Part shown: positions 24,592-36,027 of the stretch, in pieces
Numbering within the stretch: the stretch's first letter is position 1
Layout: every line of letters starts with the position of its first letter
DNA from: Nageia nagi
Taxonomy: Eukaryota > Pinophyta
Assembly: GCA_050084985.1 (NCBI GenBank)
Contig: JBITNC010000001.1
Coordinates: forward strand, 194,432,001-194,496,000
Length of the DNA stretch: 64,000 nt
Direction of reading: 5' to 3'
Notes under the pieces: generated by a model
What the model saw: the letters and a program-made list of their open reading frames with translations, nothing else
Told to the model about the DNA's origin: nothing
The model's database searches: none
Program-made: the position numbers and the translations under genes

Positions 24592-24817
24592 ATTGACTAG
24601 TGGGGCCCACTGACTATTTCACATAAATAGACAACTATCTCATAGAAAAATAATCAGCATAATCTGCATGCAAATAATTAGTACTATCAGTTGAGAGTGG
24701 TTATATTGACTAGTGGGGCCCATTGACTATTGTACATAAATAGACAACTATCTCAAAGAAATAATTCGCATAATCTACATGCAAATAATCAGTACTATCA
24801 GTTGAGAGTGGTTATGA
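24592..24817. repeat. Tandem duplication, unit 113 bp
   Basis: The block opening ATTGACTAGTGGGGCCCA (24592) repeats at 24705 with only a few differences and small gaps; both copies end in CAGTTGAGAGTGGTTAT. Confidence 0.9.
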
Positions 24818-24900
24818 TGAATGATAGGATCGTATACCGATTAAGATACTATTGAAAATATGTGGTCCAGTGTTTGAATCCCTCTAATCATTTTTTTTTA
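24818..24900 (+). mobile_element. Possible tRNA-derived SINE fragment
   Basis: The run CGTATACCGATTAAGA (24831-24846) resembles a degraded RNA polymerase III A box. GTTTGAATCCC (24872-24882) resembles a B box at tRNA-like spacing. A run of nine T starting at 24891 follows soon after. This is the layout of a short tRNA-headed SINE, but the match is weak and no target duplication was found. Confidence 0.3.
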
Positions 24901-25016
24901 AAATATCCAACACTTAGAATTTTTTTTACTATACATTTTGACTTTTTTTAAATATCCAACACTTAGAATTTTTTTTTACTATACATTTTTTTTACTATAC
25001 ATTTTGACTATTATAG

Positions 25017-25319
25017 GTAATTATTTTCATGCGATAAACAACTATTTTTATGCGATAAACAACTATTTTCGTGCGATAAACAACTATTTTTGTATGACTA
25101 TTTCCATACGATAAACAACTATTTCCATCTGATAAACAACTATTTCCGTCCGATAAACAACTAACTCGTCCGCGTTAAACAACTAACTCGTCCGCGATAA
25201 ACAAACGAGTAACTCGTCCGATAAACAACTAACTCGTTCGATAAACAAACGAGTAACTTGTCTGATTAACAAGTAACTCGTTCAATAAATAATAAGTAAC
25301 TCATCTAATAAACAACTAA
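25017..25319. repeat. Minisatellite with core CGATAAACAACTA
   Basis: About 14 imperfect units of 20-24 bp. The core GATAAACAACTA is constant. The spacer changes in steps along the array, from TTTTCATGC and TTTTCGTGC on the left to AACTCGTCC and AACTCGTTC on the right. Confidence 0.88.
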
Positions 25320-25825
25320 GTGCAATAGTTGAGGGTTCCACCAGGCGACAATTAACTATAGCTATCTAGAATTTGTAAGTTTTGGGATCTCGAAATGGAA
25401 CTATATCGAATATAGAATCCTTTATTGAGAACAAACCCAAAAGACGGAGCTCTACCACACACCTCATTCTATTGTTACAAAAGACTCCCTTCCACAAGCA
25501 ACAATTGGAGCCATTCCATGAAAGAAGTCTGGACAATTAATACAATCCATAAAGTCTTTGGACCATACAATTTTTCAATTTGGCTTAAATTGAACCATTA
25601 TGTAGAGTAGGATGACAAAGATATTTTAGATACTTTTGAGAAAATAAGAACATTTTTGATAATAAGAGAAATTATAGAAATATTTAGGATATTTTCCCAA
25701 AAAACAATCTATTTTTAATTTAAAAATAGAACTAAAAAAAGTTTGACTTATATTTTATATAAATTAAACTATTAAAAAAATGTTTTCTAAGCAACTTTAG
25801 AAAATTAAAAAAAAAATAGTTGAAA

Positions 25826-26440
25826 ATATTTCTATTACGAGTATTTTTCTTGTGTTCATGAGTTTGATCAATTTCCAGTAAGAAAAGCATGTACCCTTTT
25901 TACCAATTTCAATCCAAATACCGTGAGCCGCATATCCTCCAATCAGTGCGGTCCACAAACTGAGTTTACATTACATTTAGGAGAGAAGCAATTCTCTATA
26001 TTATCAGCTTCCACATCGCGCGACACCTCACTGGATTTGGAATATATCCCACTGCCTTCACCTCACTGGATAATTTTTTTCCAGTTTTTCATACATCTCT
26101 TTCTCTTTTGGGTGTGATCTGTCTCTAACAAGAAAAATGCGTACCCTTTTGTCAACTTTAATCCAACTACATCCCGGTCTCCTCTTGATTCCGCTGTCTT
26201 TCATCAAAGTTCGCTTCAGCATACGAATTTGAAAGAAGAAGATAAGCTGGGGCAGATTTAGGCTCCAACCAAAAAATGAATTGTTGCCAGAAACCCCCTG
26301 TGCCTGCAGCAAACATGTTTATCAGAGAACACAGTCACAACATTTGATGACAAATAAAGCATTTTCTACTATTCGCAGCACCCACGGTGGCACACGTTGA
26401 AGAATGCTGACAAAGGTTACAGAGCTTGGGCTTTACTCAC
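25826..26440 (-). pseudogene. PPR protein remnant, E-domain end, locally duplicated
   Basis: On the minus strand, 26312-26058 contains GIKRRPGCSWIKVDKRVRIF, then LVRDRSHPKEKEMYEKLEK. This is the conserved E motif region at the C-terminus of plant PLS-type PPR proteins, which act in organellar RNA editing. A second, more decayed copy of the same motif (KRVHAFLTGN) lies at about 25850-25920. Bases 26340-26440 resemble the PPR remnant near 17900-18000. No DYW domain could be read. Stops between the pieces make it a pseudogene. Confidence 0.75.
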
Positions 26441-26479
26441 AATTCCATCTGATTAAAAGTCTCTATATACGGTCTTTTC

Positions 26480-26950
26480 ACAAAATCAGAAAAAAACTTT
26501 CTTTTTTTTTTAATAGAAACTTTCCATTTCGTAAAATCTAAAACTTTCCTTTCTTTTAAATTATAAATTTCAATTTATTTTTAAAATCAGATCAGTCCAT
26601 TTTAATAAAATCAAAATATTATTTATTTCAAATAAAAAAATATATATCTAAATCATAAAATCAAAATAATATAATAGAAATAAAAATTAAAATATTAAAA
26701 TCGATTAATAAATAATATAGCAAAATAAATAATAGTATAAGAAAAAAAGTAATATAAAAAAATTTCTTTATTTAACACAAACTATATATATATTTAATAT
26801 TAAGATATGAAAATCAATTAATAATAATAAATAATAATAATAAAAATATTAGATTAAATTAATTTAATTTATATAATTTAAATTAATTTAGTTTAATTTC
26901 ATTTATGTTTTTTTCGAAAAAAAATAAAAAAAATAAAAAATTATTTTTTG
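26480..26950. other. Extreme A/T low-complexity stretch
   Basis: Almost only A and T with long runs (AATAATAATAA type, AAAAAATAAAAAAAATAAA). No coding potential. It may act as a matrix-attachment type sequence, but this is only a composition remark. Confidence 0.6.
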
Positions 26951-27869
26951 CACTAGTGTCGAATTGTGGAGTTTGTTAGGCAAGAGGTTGATATTCTTTT
27001 GTAAACTCAAGACAACAGAACTAAGCATCATGGAGGACATGCAGATGTGTTAGAGCATTTTATTATCTATATTAGCGATACTCCGAGTCTATAATTTAAT
27101 TCTTGGCAGTTGTCCCTACTCAAATTGTAATTAAACATTCTTTGTTTAGAAAGATCTAGCTTTACTTTATAATCTACTTTGAGCACTTCCTATACATTAT
27201 CAGATAAGCAAAAGGAATTGGAGACATGGGTCAGATATCTTCATCTCTTTATGTGCTTTAAGTTTAATTTGATTGTTGCTTACATCCTAGGACTACCTTG
27301 CATTTGTGAATTAGTGAAAAGACCATACTTGGGGCTAGTACTTGCATCATTTTGGGTGGTTAAGAATTGCATTATCATCTAGATTTGCATTCATATTGCT
27401 CTGTTGCATTTTTAATCACACATAATTGAGCCTAAGGAAACTGGGAAACTTGGACTTTTCTCACCAAGGCCTCTCTCACACTTGGAAGTGATTACCAAGG
27501 TGAGCACAAAGTTGGTACAAAACATGCATTTTATTTATTTGCCTAGAGATTGAGCCTTTCTTATCAACACTTGTCTAGATTCATTTTAGGCAAACTACAA
27601 AATATTAAGGAAAGAATCTAAAATCAACCACAGCTAAAAAGATTAATCTCCCAAATGAATAAGAATATTTAAAAATATATAATCACCATTGCTATTGTTC
27701 AACATTATTGGGAATATCATATAGGATTGCAATCTTGATAGAGAATGTAGGTTTAGTGTTTTAACTTGCATACATCATTAAATCCAAGACTTAAGAAAAT
27801 TTTCTAAGCTCTTTGTACATTTGCTTTAATCTTGATATACATGCTTTTGTGATTAGTATTGTAGCTACC
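26951..27869 (+). other. Leader region before gag of element E
   Basis: No gene recognised. It precedes the gag ATG at 27870 and probably includes the end of the E LTR and its untranslated leader, but no primer-binding site could be identified. Confidence 0.4.
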
Positions 27870-29357
27870 ATGTCTCATTCAAGTAACACTCATAGTTAGA
27901 GGGCTCGTCAATTGAGTCCACTGCAATCCATATATCAATCTTCTAGACATAATCACTCTAGTCCTTTGTATTATGACAAATTTCAAGATCCAAAGAGTTA
28001 TAGAAGGTATGAGTCAACCTCTGTCAAGCATGATTAATCTTATCCTTCTTATTTTGGTTCACATGAACGAAGGGATGACAAATATGGATATTATTGAGAA
28101 TTATCTTATAGGTCCACCTCTTAATTCCAAGCACGATCAATTCTATCTTTCTCACTCTCATTCATATGAATGACTAGATGATAAATAATATGAAAAAAGA
28201 GATGATAGAAAACATAAACATGTAGATGATAAATATGAGGATCATCACAAATCATCCTATACATATTATAGATACAAATCATCTAGGTATGATCAATATC
28301 ATACTTCTCATTTTGAATATCAAGAATATAGGTAATATGAAATAATGGATGATAGAAAGCATGATAGGAGACATGAGTTGCAAGAAGAAAAATATCATGA
28401 ATACCATGTTGATCAAGATATATCCTATAAGAAATATACCTTTTCTAAGTGCCACTAACAAGGACACATTAACTCAATAGATTTAACTAATGCAATATGT
28501 TAAAGATTAGACTTGCTAAAACAATAGATTTAACTAATGAGATATCTCAAAGATTAGACTTGTTAAAATCTTGAAGTCATATACAAGGGTTTAGGAAGAA
28601 TAACCCCATACACCATAGTGTGCCAACAAAAGAACACCCTTTTAAGTTCAAGATTCCTAAACATAAAAAAATTTAGTGGAAAAGAAGACCCACATGAGCA
28701 TTTAACAAAATTTGAAAATGCTTTTCGCCACATCACTCATGATGATGGATTAATACTTTGAATCTTCCCTATGACTCTTATTGGTCAAGCTGAATATTGG
28801 TACAATAATTCACTAGAGGATAATATCTTTTCATATGCACCATTGATAGATATATTTCTAATGTGATTCAAGTGTAATGTCAAAGAAAGATATGCTAGCA
28901 CAAATCTCATACGATCACAACATGCCCATGATTATGATGGATCTTATACTTCCTACTCTAGTGCTTCTAGATCTTCCCATCAATCATCCATCGAGTATGA
29001 ATATGTCAAGATTCATTATGAATACCCTGATAGACTAGGTTATTACTATTAGAAATTTCTTATCTATCAATCAAGGACATCATCTAACAACCACATCCCT
29101 AAAGATCATCATTGTTGACATGATCATCCCTTTTATACATTTCATTATGTAGTCAACTTGAAACTTCTTATCACGAGTTAAGATCATCATCCATGGGTTA
29201 TAGGAAGCTTAGTCATGACATACAGTGAGATAATACAAATCATAGTGATTCTCACCATACATCATGATCAATAATTAAGGACCATGATACACCTAGTTCT
29301 ATTACTCCACAAATTACTAAGGGTTATGATATTCATAGTGATTCAAAGTATACTAAG
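27870..29357 (+). pseudogene. Element E gag, first part
   Basis: Starts ATGTCTCATTCAAGT at 27870. The first 250 codons are rich in Tyr, His, Asp, Arg and Ser. The gypsy gag core then follows at about 28643-28875: FSGKEDPHEHLTKFENAF, then FPMTLIGQAEYWYNN, then LIDIFLM. This is the capsid-forming part. Several TAA/TAG stops break it. After another Ser/His-rich stretch the frame is cut at the CATCC target site of element B and resumes at 53994. Confidence 0.75.
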
Positions 29358-29362
29358 CATCC
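29358..29362. repeat. Target-site duplication of element B (left copy)
   Basis: CATCC, repeated right after the right LTR at 53989-53993. Confidence 0.9.
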
Positions 29363-29868
29363 TAAAGGAACTAACACTAACAAGAACAATCTTAAACTAC
29401 CAAGATCACATGAAAGCTCCCAAATTCATATCTAATAATCTCACAAATAAGACAATGTCACAAAGTAACTTAATATGTAAAGTGGTTCGTCCAACTAGGA
29501 GTACATCCACTAACTAGATCTTTAATTCTTTCACAAATACAACTCTCTTACAATCCTTCTAATCTCAACTCCTACACTTCTATCCTATACCATAACTTTA
29601 CTCCACAATTTGGTGTATGATCACAAAGAGGGAGCCTTCTATTTATAGGCCAAAATTCCTCTTTAGATCACTTTTTTATCCAATGTACAAAAGCATGACA
29701 TGCACATCCATTTACCCAAGGGGCATGCTCATGACATGGAGTGTAGGACAACTTACATTATCATATTCACTTAAATACTTAAGGTATCAAATGATAACCT
29801 TAAGCATTAGTGAATTTAAATAGAAGATTTAATACAATCTTTACAATAATGCATTATACATTCCAACA
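29363..29868 (-). repeat. 3' LTR of element B
   Basis: 506 bp, ends ...ATTCCAACA. The first two bases are TA instead of TG, a point change. It contains a TATAAATA box on the minus strand (complement of 29640-29647). Confidence 0.93.
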
Positions 29869-29880
29869 CTCCCCCTTAAT
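29869..29880 (-). promoter_or_regulatory. Polypurine tract of element B
   Basis: The minus strand reads ATTAAGGGGGAG directly next to the 3' LTR. Confidence 0.8.
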
Positions 29881-30289
29881 GTAATATTGGGATAGAGCAA
29901 GTAAGAGAGAAGAACAAGAGAAAGTAAGAGAGCTCTCCTCTAAATAGATACAACGGAGATGAAAAATTTTACATATTTATGAAGTAAAAAAAATCTAGTT
30001 TAAGACACACTACTTTGCCAAATATAATCATTAATCATAATTGGTTTCAATGTACATGAAGTAGTCATCCAAATGGAAGTCATGAAGAGTCTCCAAGAGC
30101 CTACATACTTGAGGTAAGTAACTTGCAATCTCAAAGGAACTTGCAAGTCATAAAAAAATCAAATAATAAGATTAATTAGATGCATCATATTCATATCAAC
30201 AATGATAGATGAATCACACAAATGCCATCATGAACTAATCAATGGTGCACTATAAATCATCATGAAGATGCCATGCCAAAAACTCATAG

Positions 30290-30870
30290 TCACCTACTGT
30301 ATATAAGACATGTGTTGATTATCATTACAAAATAGAGCATGCACATACGAGTTTCTCACATATGGATAACTGAATATTGCTAAAAGACACATAAGATTTC
30401 CTCACACATGGATAACTAAACAGTGCTAGATCATGTACATAAGAGTTCTTCACACATAGATAATTTAATAATGCCAAATGACACATAAGATTTCCTCACA
30501 TATGGATAACTGAATAGTGCTAGATTGACCAAAATTGAGCATGCGCATATGAGTTCCTCACATATAGATAACTGAACAGTGCCAAAAGACACATAAGAGT
30601 TCCTCACATATGGATAACTAAATAGTGCCAAAAGACACATAAGAGTTTCTCACATATGAATAATTGAACAGTGCAAGATTGACCAAAATAGAGCATGCAC
30701 ATACGAGTTCCTCACATATGGACAATTGAATAGTGCTAAATAACACATAAGAGTTCCTCATATATGGATAACTGAACAATGTAAGATTGACCAAAATAGA
30801 GCATGCACATATGAGTTCCTAACATATGGAAAATTGAATAGTGCAAGATTGGCCAATCTTTTGGATTTTA
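30290..30870. repeat. Tandem repeats in the 3' untranslated part of B
   Basis: About nine imperfect units of roughly 55-70 bp built on GAGTTCCTCACATATGGATAACTGAA with ACATAAGAG or GAGCATGCACATA spacers. It lies between the RNase H stop and the 3' LTR; the related element D has a different array at the same place. Confidence 0.85.
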
Positions 30871-30985
30871 AAATTTTATACAAGTTTCTCATGTAGAGCA
30901 AACTTACCATGAAAGTGTACAACAAAATCAACACTATACAACACAAAATCCTCATAGAGGTGAAGTTGTCATCACAAATATGAAT

Positions 30986-31289
30986 TTAACACAAGAATTC
31001 AAACTTTACTCCCCTTGAAGGCAACTTCAACAAGCTGATAGCATCCCTAAGATTATAGAATTGAGCTTTTAAGAGGGGCTTGATGAACAAATTAGTAGAG
31101 TTCAAGGTGGATGGACAATACTTTAGGTGTATGATGCCATCATGAACCTTCTTCCTGATAAAATGGGCATAGATTTGTATATTTTTTATTCTTTGATGGA
31201 ACATTGAATTCTTAGCCAAAGAAATAGCCAACTAATTATTTAAAGAGATCAAAGATGAGCCACCTTACTCATACCCAATTTCTTTCAAG
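30986..31289 (-). pseudogene. Element B RNase H, C-terminal piece
   Basis: The minus strand reads MAISLAKNSMFHQRIKNIQI, then YAHFIRKKVHDGIIHLKYCP, then TNLFIKPLLKAQF. This is the end of a Copia RNase H and lines up with element D (ISLTKNPVFHQRTKHVEIQ). It is cut at 31290 by element C and its N-terminal half continues at 38604. Confidence 0.88.
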
Positions 31290-31294
31290 AGATG
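31290..31294. repeat. Target-site duplication of element C (left copy)
   Basis: AGATG, repeated at 38599-38603. Confidence 0.9.
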
Positions 31295-32168
31295 TGTTTA
31301 CAAATAAAATTGAGCGTGCAAATAAATAAATAGGTAAATATCTACAAACTCAATATATTTGTATTTGAGCTACGGATAGCAATTTATTCTCAATAGCAAT
31401 GAATAAGATAACTGATTCAGAAATGTAATTGTACCAAACAAGACTGTAATTTGTATACTTACCTCACGGAATGTACCTGACAATGAAAGATGAAGATGTT
31501 GGCAATGTACTGATGATAAGCTGCCCTTCCAAAAACATGTTAACCTGTGAGGATGCAAAAAGAGGACCGCAGGCGGTCCATTTCAGTGATATAAGAGCAT
31601 CGAAAATGTTCTTTGGTTCATAAAGGAGCACCGGTGGCCTTCATTTAATGATTCTTGACCTCTCGATCAAGTCCAGAACTTCAATACAGATGTCTCAGAT
31701 AGCAATGTGATATCAGAGTAGATCGTGGATGTCAGGATAGCTCACGAAAGGAAGCATACAAACCATAGCCTTGTAGGCGGTACCAAGAGATACCTTAAGG
31801 GGTTGCCACTACAAGACCATACACGGGATTGTGTGTATCCTTGTTATGTGGACTTACTATTAGATCCCTTATTTATATAGATAATAGATAATACAACCCA
31901 TGGTTCGGCATACATCTACATAAACAAGGCTAATTCACAACATTCAAGATAAACACACCAATAAACAAGGTAATTTATATAATATTCAAGATAATTCATG
32001 CAATATTCAAGATAATCCATGCAATATTCAAGATAATCATTATATGATTCACATTTAAGACAAACAATGATATTATCACTTTAAGACATTCAAGACATAT
32101 ATTTAGACCAAGCATGTTTTCATTAATTTATTGATTTAAAAACATAAATTCATTTTTATGTGTTAACA
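31295..32168 (-). repeat. 3' LTR of element C
   Basis: TGTTTACAAATAAAATT ... TGTTAACA, 874 bp. It contains the palindrome GGACCGCAGGCGGTCC (31564-31579) and a TATATAAATA box on the minus strand (31870-31879). Confidence 0.93.
31564..31579. promoter_or_regulatory. GGACC-N6-GGTCC palindrome in LTR of C
   Basis: GGACCGCAGGCGGTCC. Versions recur inside C at 33451-33466, 34061-34076, 34092-34107, 34122-34137 and about 36263-36280; the matching site in the other LTR (about 37994) is decayed. Function unknown. Confidence 0.5.
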
Positions 32169-32185
32169 GATGCCCCATTTTGGAT
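32169..32185 (-). promoter_or_regulatory. Probable polypurine tract of element C
   Basis: The minus strand reads AAAATGGGGCATC against the inner LTR edge, the usual place of a polypurine tract; it is not a clean purine run. Confidence 0.4.
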
Positions 32186-32520
32186 GTGAAATCGAAAGAA
32201 ACATGAGGTGAATCGAGATTTTGCATTCAAAGTAAAAACATAATATCATAGCAAATAATTTGACAAGCAATGATAAATGCTAACCATTCTAAAATCATGA
32301 CAAAGCTTGTTAGTACTAGATATGGGTTGAGAAAACTTCCTTTTGATATTACCTTGGGCATGCTTACCCCTTGTGTTTTGCCATAGAAGGTGATAGCCTG
32401 ATATGTCTGATAATCTGATAATCTTGCTGCAATGCTGATGACAACAAACCTAACAACACACATGACGATGACCTGACAGATGACCTATCCACACATGACG
32501 ACTTGATGACAACTTGACAA

Positions 32521-33300
32521 GACCACATCACAAGACAAGACATGATAACCATGACAACACACATGACCACATCACAAGACAAGACATGATAACCATGACA
32601 ACACACATGACCACATCACAAGACAAGACATGATAACCATGACAACACACATGACCACACATGACCACACACAGGGGAGAGATAAGTTCCACACAATTGC
32701 AATGGAAGCTAAAACTTCGCACCAAGAGGTATGCTACAGTTGCATAAGAACTGAACTTTGTAAGACAAATGATAAGCTAACAGGGGAGAGCTAAGTTCCA
32801 CACAACTGCAATGGAATCTGAGACTTCGCACCAAGAGGTATGCTATAGTTGCATAAGAACTGAACTCCAAAAAACAAATGATAAGCTGATAAGTGGAGTT
32901 GAAACTCCGCCAAGAGGCATGATAAGCTGATAGGGGAGAGCTAAGTTCCACACAACTGTAATGGAAGCTGAGACTTTGCACCAAGAGGTATGCTACAGTT
33001 GCATAAGAACTGAACTCCACAAAATAAATGATAAGCTGATAGGTGGGAGCTGGAACTCTACCAAGAGGCATGATAAGCTGATAATGGGAGCTAGAACTCT
33101 GCCAAGAGGTATGATAAGATGATAATGGGAGCTAGAACTCTACCAAGAGGCATGATAAGCTGATAATGGGAGTTGGAACTCCACCAAGAGGCATGATAAG
33201 CTGATAATGGGAGCTAGAACTCCACCAAGAGGCATGATAAGCTGATAATGGTAGCTAGAACTCTACCAAGAGGCATGATAAGCTGATAACATAGCCCTGC
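32521..33300. repeat. Compound tandem repeats of element C
   Basis: Three arrays in a row. 32521-32662 holds about three units of 44 bp (GACCACATCACAAGACAAGACA type). 32674-33030 holds three units of about 110 bp (GGGGAGAGCTAAGTTCCACA type). 33031-33300 holds about seven units of 41 bp (GATAAGCTGATAATGGGAGC type). They lie between the 3' LTR and the promoter of the antisense gene. Open frames over them are artefacts. Confidence 0.88.
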
Positions 33301-33607
33301 AAACATGAAATTCAAAGCAATATTATCCTGGATATGACATTGGTCAAGCACCTGTGATATATCTGTGATCCTTGGATGAGCTGATTTACTGGAGAAAGGA
33401 ACATAGGTGGTCCTTTCTGGTAGCTTTAGAACATCGGTAGTCTTCATATAAGACCGTGGGTGGTCCTTTTATTGAAGATTCATTGAAAATCATGAAGATC
33501 AGGCTCCTGTGGATCACCCCTAGATTCCAAATTGATACTTGGTTGCTTATCAACATACACTGAATGCTCAAATTGAAATTGTCTTGAAGTGTGTGCCCTA
33601 ACATTTC

Positions 33608-33615
33608 TATAAAAG
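33608..33615 (+). promoter_or_regulatory. TATA box before the antisense gene of C
   Basis: TATAAAAG followed by GGGTCCCACCC, plus strand, about 620 bases upstream of the ATG at 34229. It is the best TATA box in the interval and lies outside both LTRs, which suggests the antisense gene had its own promoter. A leader intron between them is possible but not shown. Confidence 0.5.
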
Positions 33616-34228
33616 GGGTCCCACCCTTCCTCATTTGGTCACACTATCATTTTCATAGCTGAGAGTATCTTAGAGCTTGGGATACTGAGTCAGAGAGGTC
33701 TAGTTAGTGATTTTGTCGCTATCACTAGGTGATATTTCCTGTGTTGCTACATTGCACACTATGGCCCTACCAATCACATGCCAGGATGGACAAAAAGCTA
33801 CCTTGGTAGCCAATTCTCCTACCGATCATTAGGTACATTGCATCTCTTACCTTTTCCTTGCTATATTTTTGCTTGTCTTCAGATTTTAGCTACCTACATA
33901 CTGATTTTCCAAGTTGCCCCTAGGGTTTACCTGTTGAATATCTTAGCCCATCATTTTCACCTTTTCATTCCATTTTCTAAATTTTTGGTATCATGGCTGT
34001 ACCATACTCATCCATACGAACCTATACCTTAAACTTTGTTGACCTTTGTGTAAGGAAACAGGACCGCTGGCAGTCCTTTCTATCCTAGTTTGGACCATGG
34101 GTGGTCCTTTTTACCTAGTTTAGACCATGGGTGGTCCTCTTTACCCATACTATTTTTGCTATTTTTGTTTCATATCTGATACTGACCTACTTTCTATCAC
34201 TCTTTTCTTAAAGAATCATTCGTACCGT

Positions 34229-36027
34229 ATGTGACCATCTGGCAAGAGTGCCGCTTTTACCACTTCCCAACAGTGGCCACAAACTGATGAGGCTCAAAGT
34301 ATTTTGGAGGATATTTCTTTTAGCTACCTAGCATTTGTTGATTATGTGTTTCATGATTGCAATATGCTGACAGCCTTGATGGAAAGGTGGGATCCAAACT
34401 CCAACACCTTTCACCTTCCGACTGGTGAGATCATAGTGACACTAGAGGACATCTACGGGATCACTAGACTTCCTATCAGGGGGAGGCTAGTAAACATGAT
34501 TCCTGTTCCCAACCTAGAATAGGTAGAGGTATGGGGGCTGATAGGGTCAGATGAAGTAAATCATAAGAAGAGGGGTGTGTCCCTAGTGAGACATGTGCCA
34601 GAGTATCCTCCAGCATGGGGTGACCTACAGATGAGGCTCCTCATTGCCTACCTTCTAGATGCTATTGTCTACCCAGACAAGAGTAGCGAGACCTTCCCTA
34701 TGGGCATGGTTCCTATCATATAGGACATGGTGACACATAGACAACGGTATGCATTGTGCCCTGCAATACTAGCACAACTCTATCATGACCTCCATGGCTT
34801 TGCAGAGGTGGAGAGAGGGGGGAGATAGGTAGCTCATTCTATGATACTACAGGTGTGGGCATATGACCACATCATCATTTCTAGATCGATAATGTTGCCC
34901 CTAGACCAGCCAGATGATGCACCCACCTAGCAATGGTGGGCAACGATAGAGGGACCAGGCTTCCCTAACATAGACCGAGAGGGATGGTGGGTACGATTTG
35001 ACCTACTGTAGGAGGTGTAGATATACTAGCATCCCTATTGGGGAGGTGTACCAGAGTGGGAGGAGGAAATATAGGAGATGGCATGGGTGAGACACCCTAC
35101 ATACATACAGGCATGTAGGGCACTGGTGGAGCTATATAGGCCAGAGTGGGTACTCCATCAGTTCAGCCTCTAGCAGGGTATACCGGGTGACTGCAGGATA
35201 GTGGTGCACTACTACCGTAGCAGGCACCTCCTAGAGGACTATGAGCTAGTACCTGACTGGGACTCAGATTGGGAGTCCCCTAGTGAGGAATTTGACTATG
35301 GGGCCGATGATGATATAGATGGACCTAACCATATGAAGGACTACCTAGACTAGTGGAGGGAACACCATCCTCACCACATAGGTATTCATGATGCCAACTC
35401 AGGTGATGATGTAGGAGAGGATGAAGACACAGGGGACACAGAGACTGTATGGGATGCTCCCTTCATAGTGGGAGGGTGGGGAGGAGAGAGTAGCCTGACA
35501 TATGCCTATGACACATCTCTAGATGCAGGTCATGATGATAATGAGGAGACTGATCTAGACTAGGATGAGTATGAACCTGAGTATGAGATGGATACAGATG
35601 TGAAGGAGGAAGACTACGATGAGGATGATGATGGTAGCTTATTTTCTCTTTTTTTTTTCCTTTTATTTTCTATTTTCATGATATGCAAAAGACTAACATG
35701 ATGTATCTATGCTATGTCACAGATGACCAAGATCCTAAGGTTGAGATGGCTAGGCTACATGGTCAAATCGATCAAAAGGATGAGGAGATTAGAGAGCTAC
35801 AAGGTCATCTATAGTTCGTAGGAGGGGATTATACTGGTATCTATCAAGACCTATAGGCAGCCAACAAGGAGATCAAATCCCTCTATGAGCAGCTTCACCA
35901 GGTCGAGAGATAGATCGATGAGGAGAAGGCATGTGTAGAGAAGTACAAGGCACGATGTGGGGGTGGCACATCTAGCAGGGCTACTAGCTCCAGTGTAGGG
36001 GGAGGGGGTTCTAGTAGGAGATTCTAG
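34229..36027 (+). pseudogene. Plant mobile domain (PMD) gene in antisense in element C, spliced
   Basis: Exon 1 is 34229-35633 and exon 2 is 35723-36027; the 89-bp GT-AG intron (GTAGCTT ... TCACAG, with a long T tract) joins the frames exactly, 306 bases after the join to the final TAG. The roughly 570-residue product opens with a Ser/Thr/Gln-rich start, then the plant mobile domain hallmark LTALMERW plus NTFHLPTGE and LEDIYGITRLPI. Blocks such as RLLIAYLLDAIVYP, ILAQLYHDLHGF, VWAYDHI and ALVELYRPEWV follow. Next comes a highly acidic region (about residues 350-465) and a C-terminal coiled coil ending in a Gly/Ser tail. PMD proteins occur in plant transposons and in host silencing factors (MAIL1/MAIN). 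There are 15 premature stops (TGA at codon 2, then 14 TAG) and no frameshift seen. Confidence 0.82.
35634..35722 (+). other. Intron of the PMD gene
   Basis: GT at 35634 and AG at 35722, phase 1, T-rich before the acceptor. Removing it restores an Asp-Asp-Gln-Asp reading across the junction and leads into a coiled coil, which supports it as real. Confidence 0.75.

Noticed and set aside
24592-25319. CRISPR-like reading of the regular repeats with variable spacers at 25017-25319
   Set aside because: Units of 20-24 bp in tandem with graded spacers, in a plant nuclear transposon context; it is a minisatellite.
32227-33447. Minus-strand open frames with repeated Ser/Tyr/Leu-rich peptides in element C
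   Set aside because: They follow the 41-, 44- and 110-bp tandem units and lie in the element's untranslated region.
34229-36027. Reassignment of TAG to glutamine as the reason for 14 in-frame TAG codons
   Set aside because: Plant nuclear genes use the standard code, the other decayed frames here also show TAG at conserved glutamines (for example 6934-6936), and CHG-methylation decay explains the pattern.
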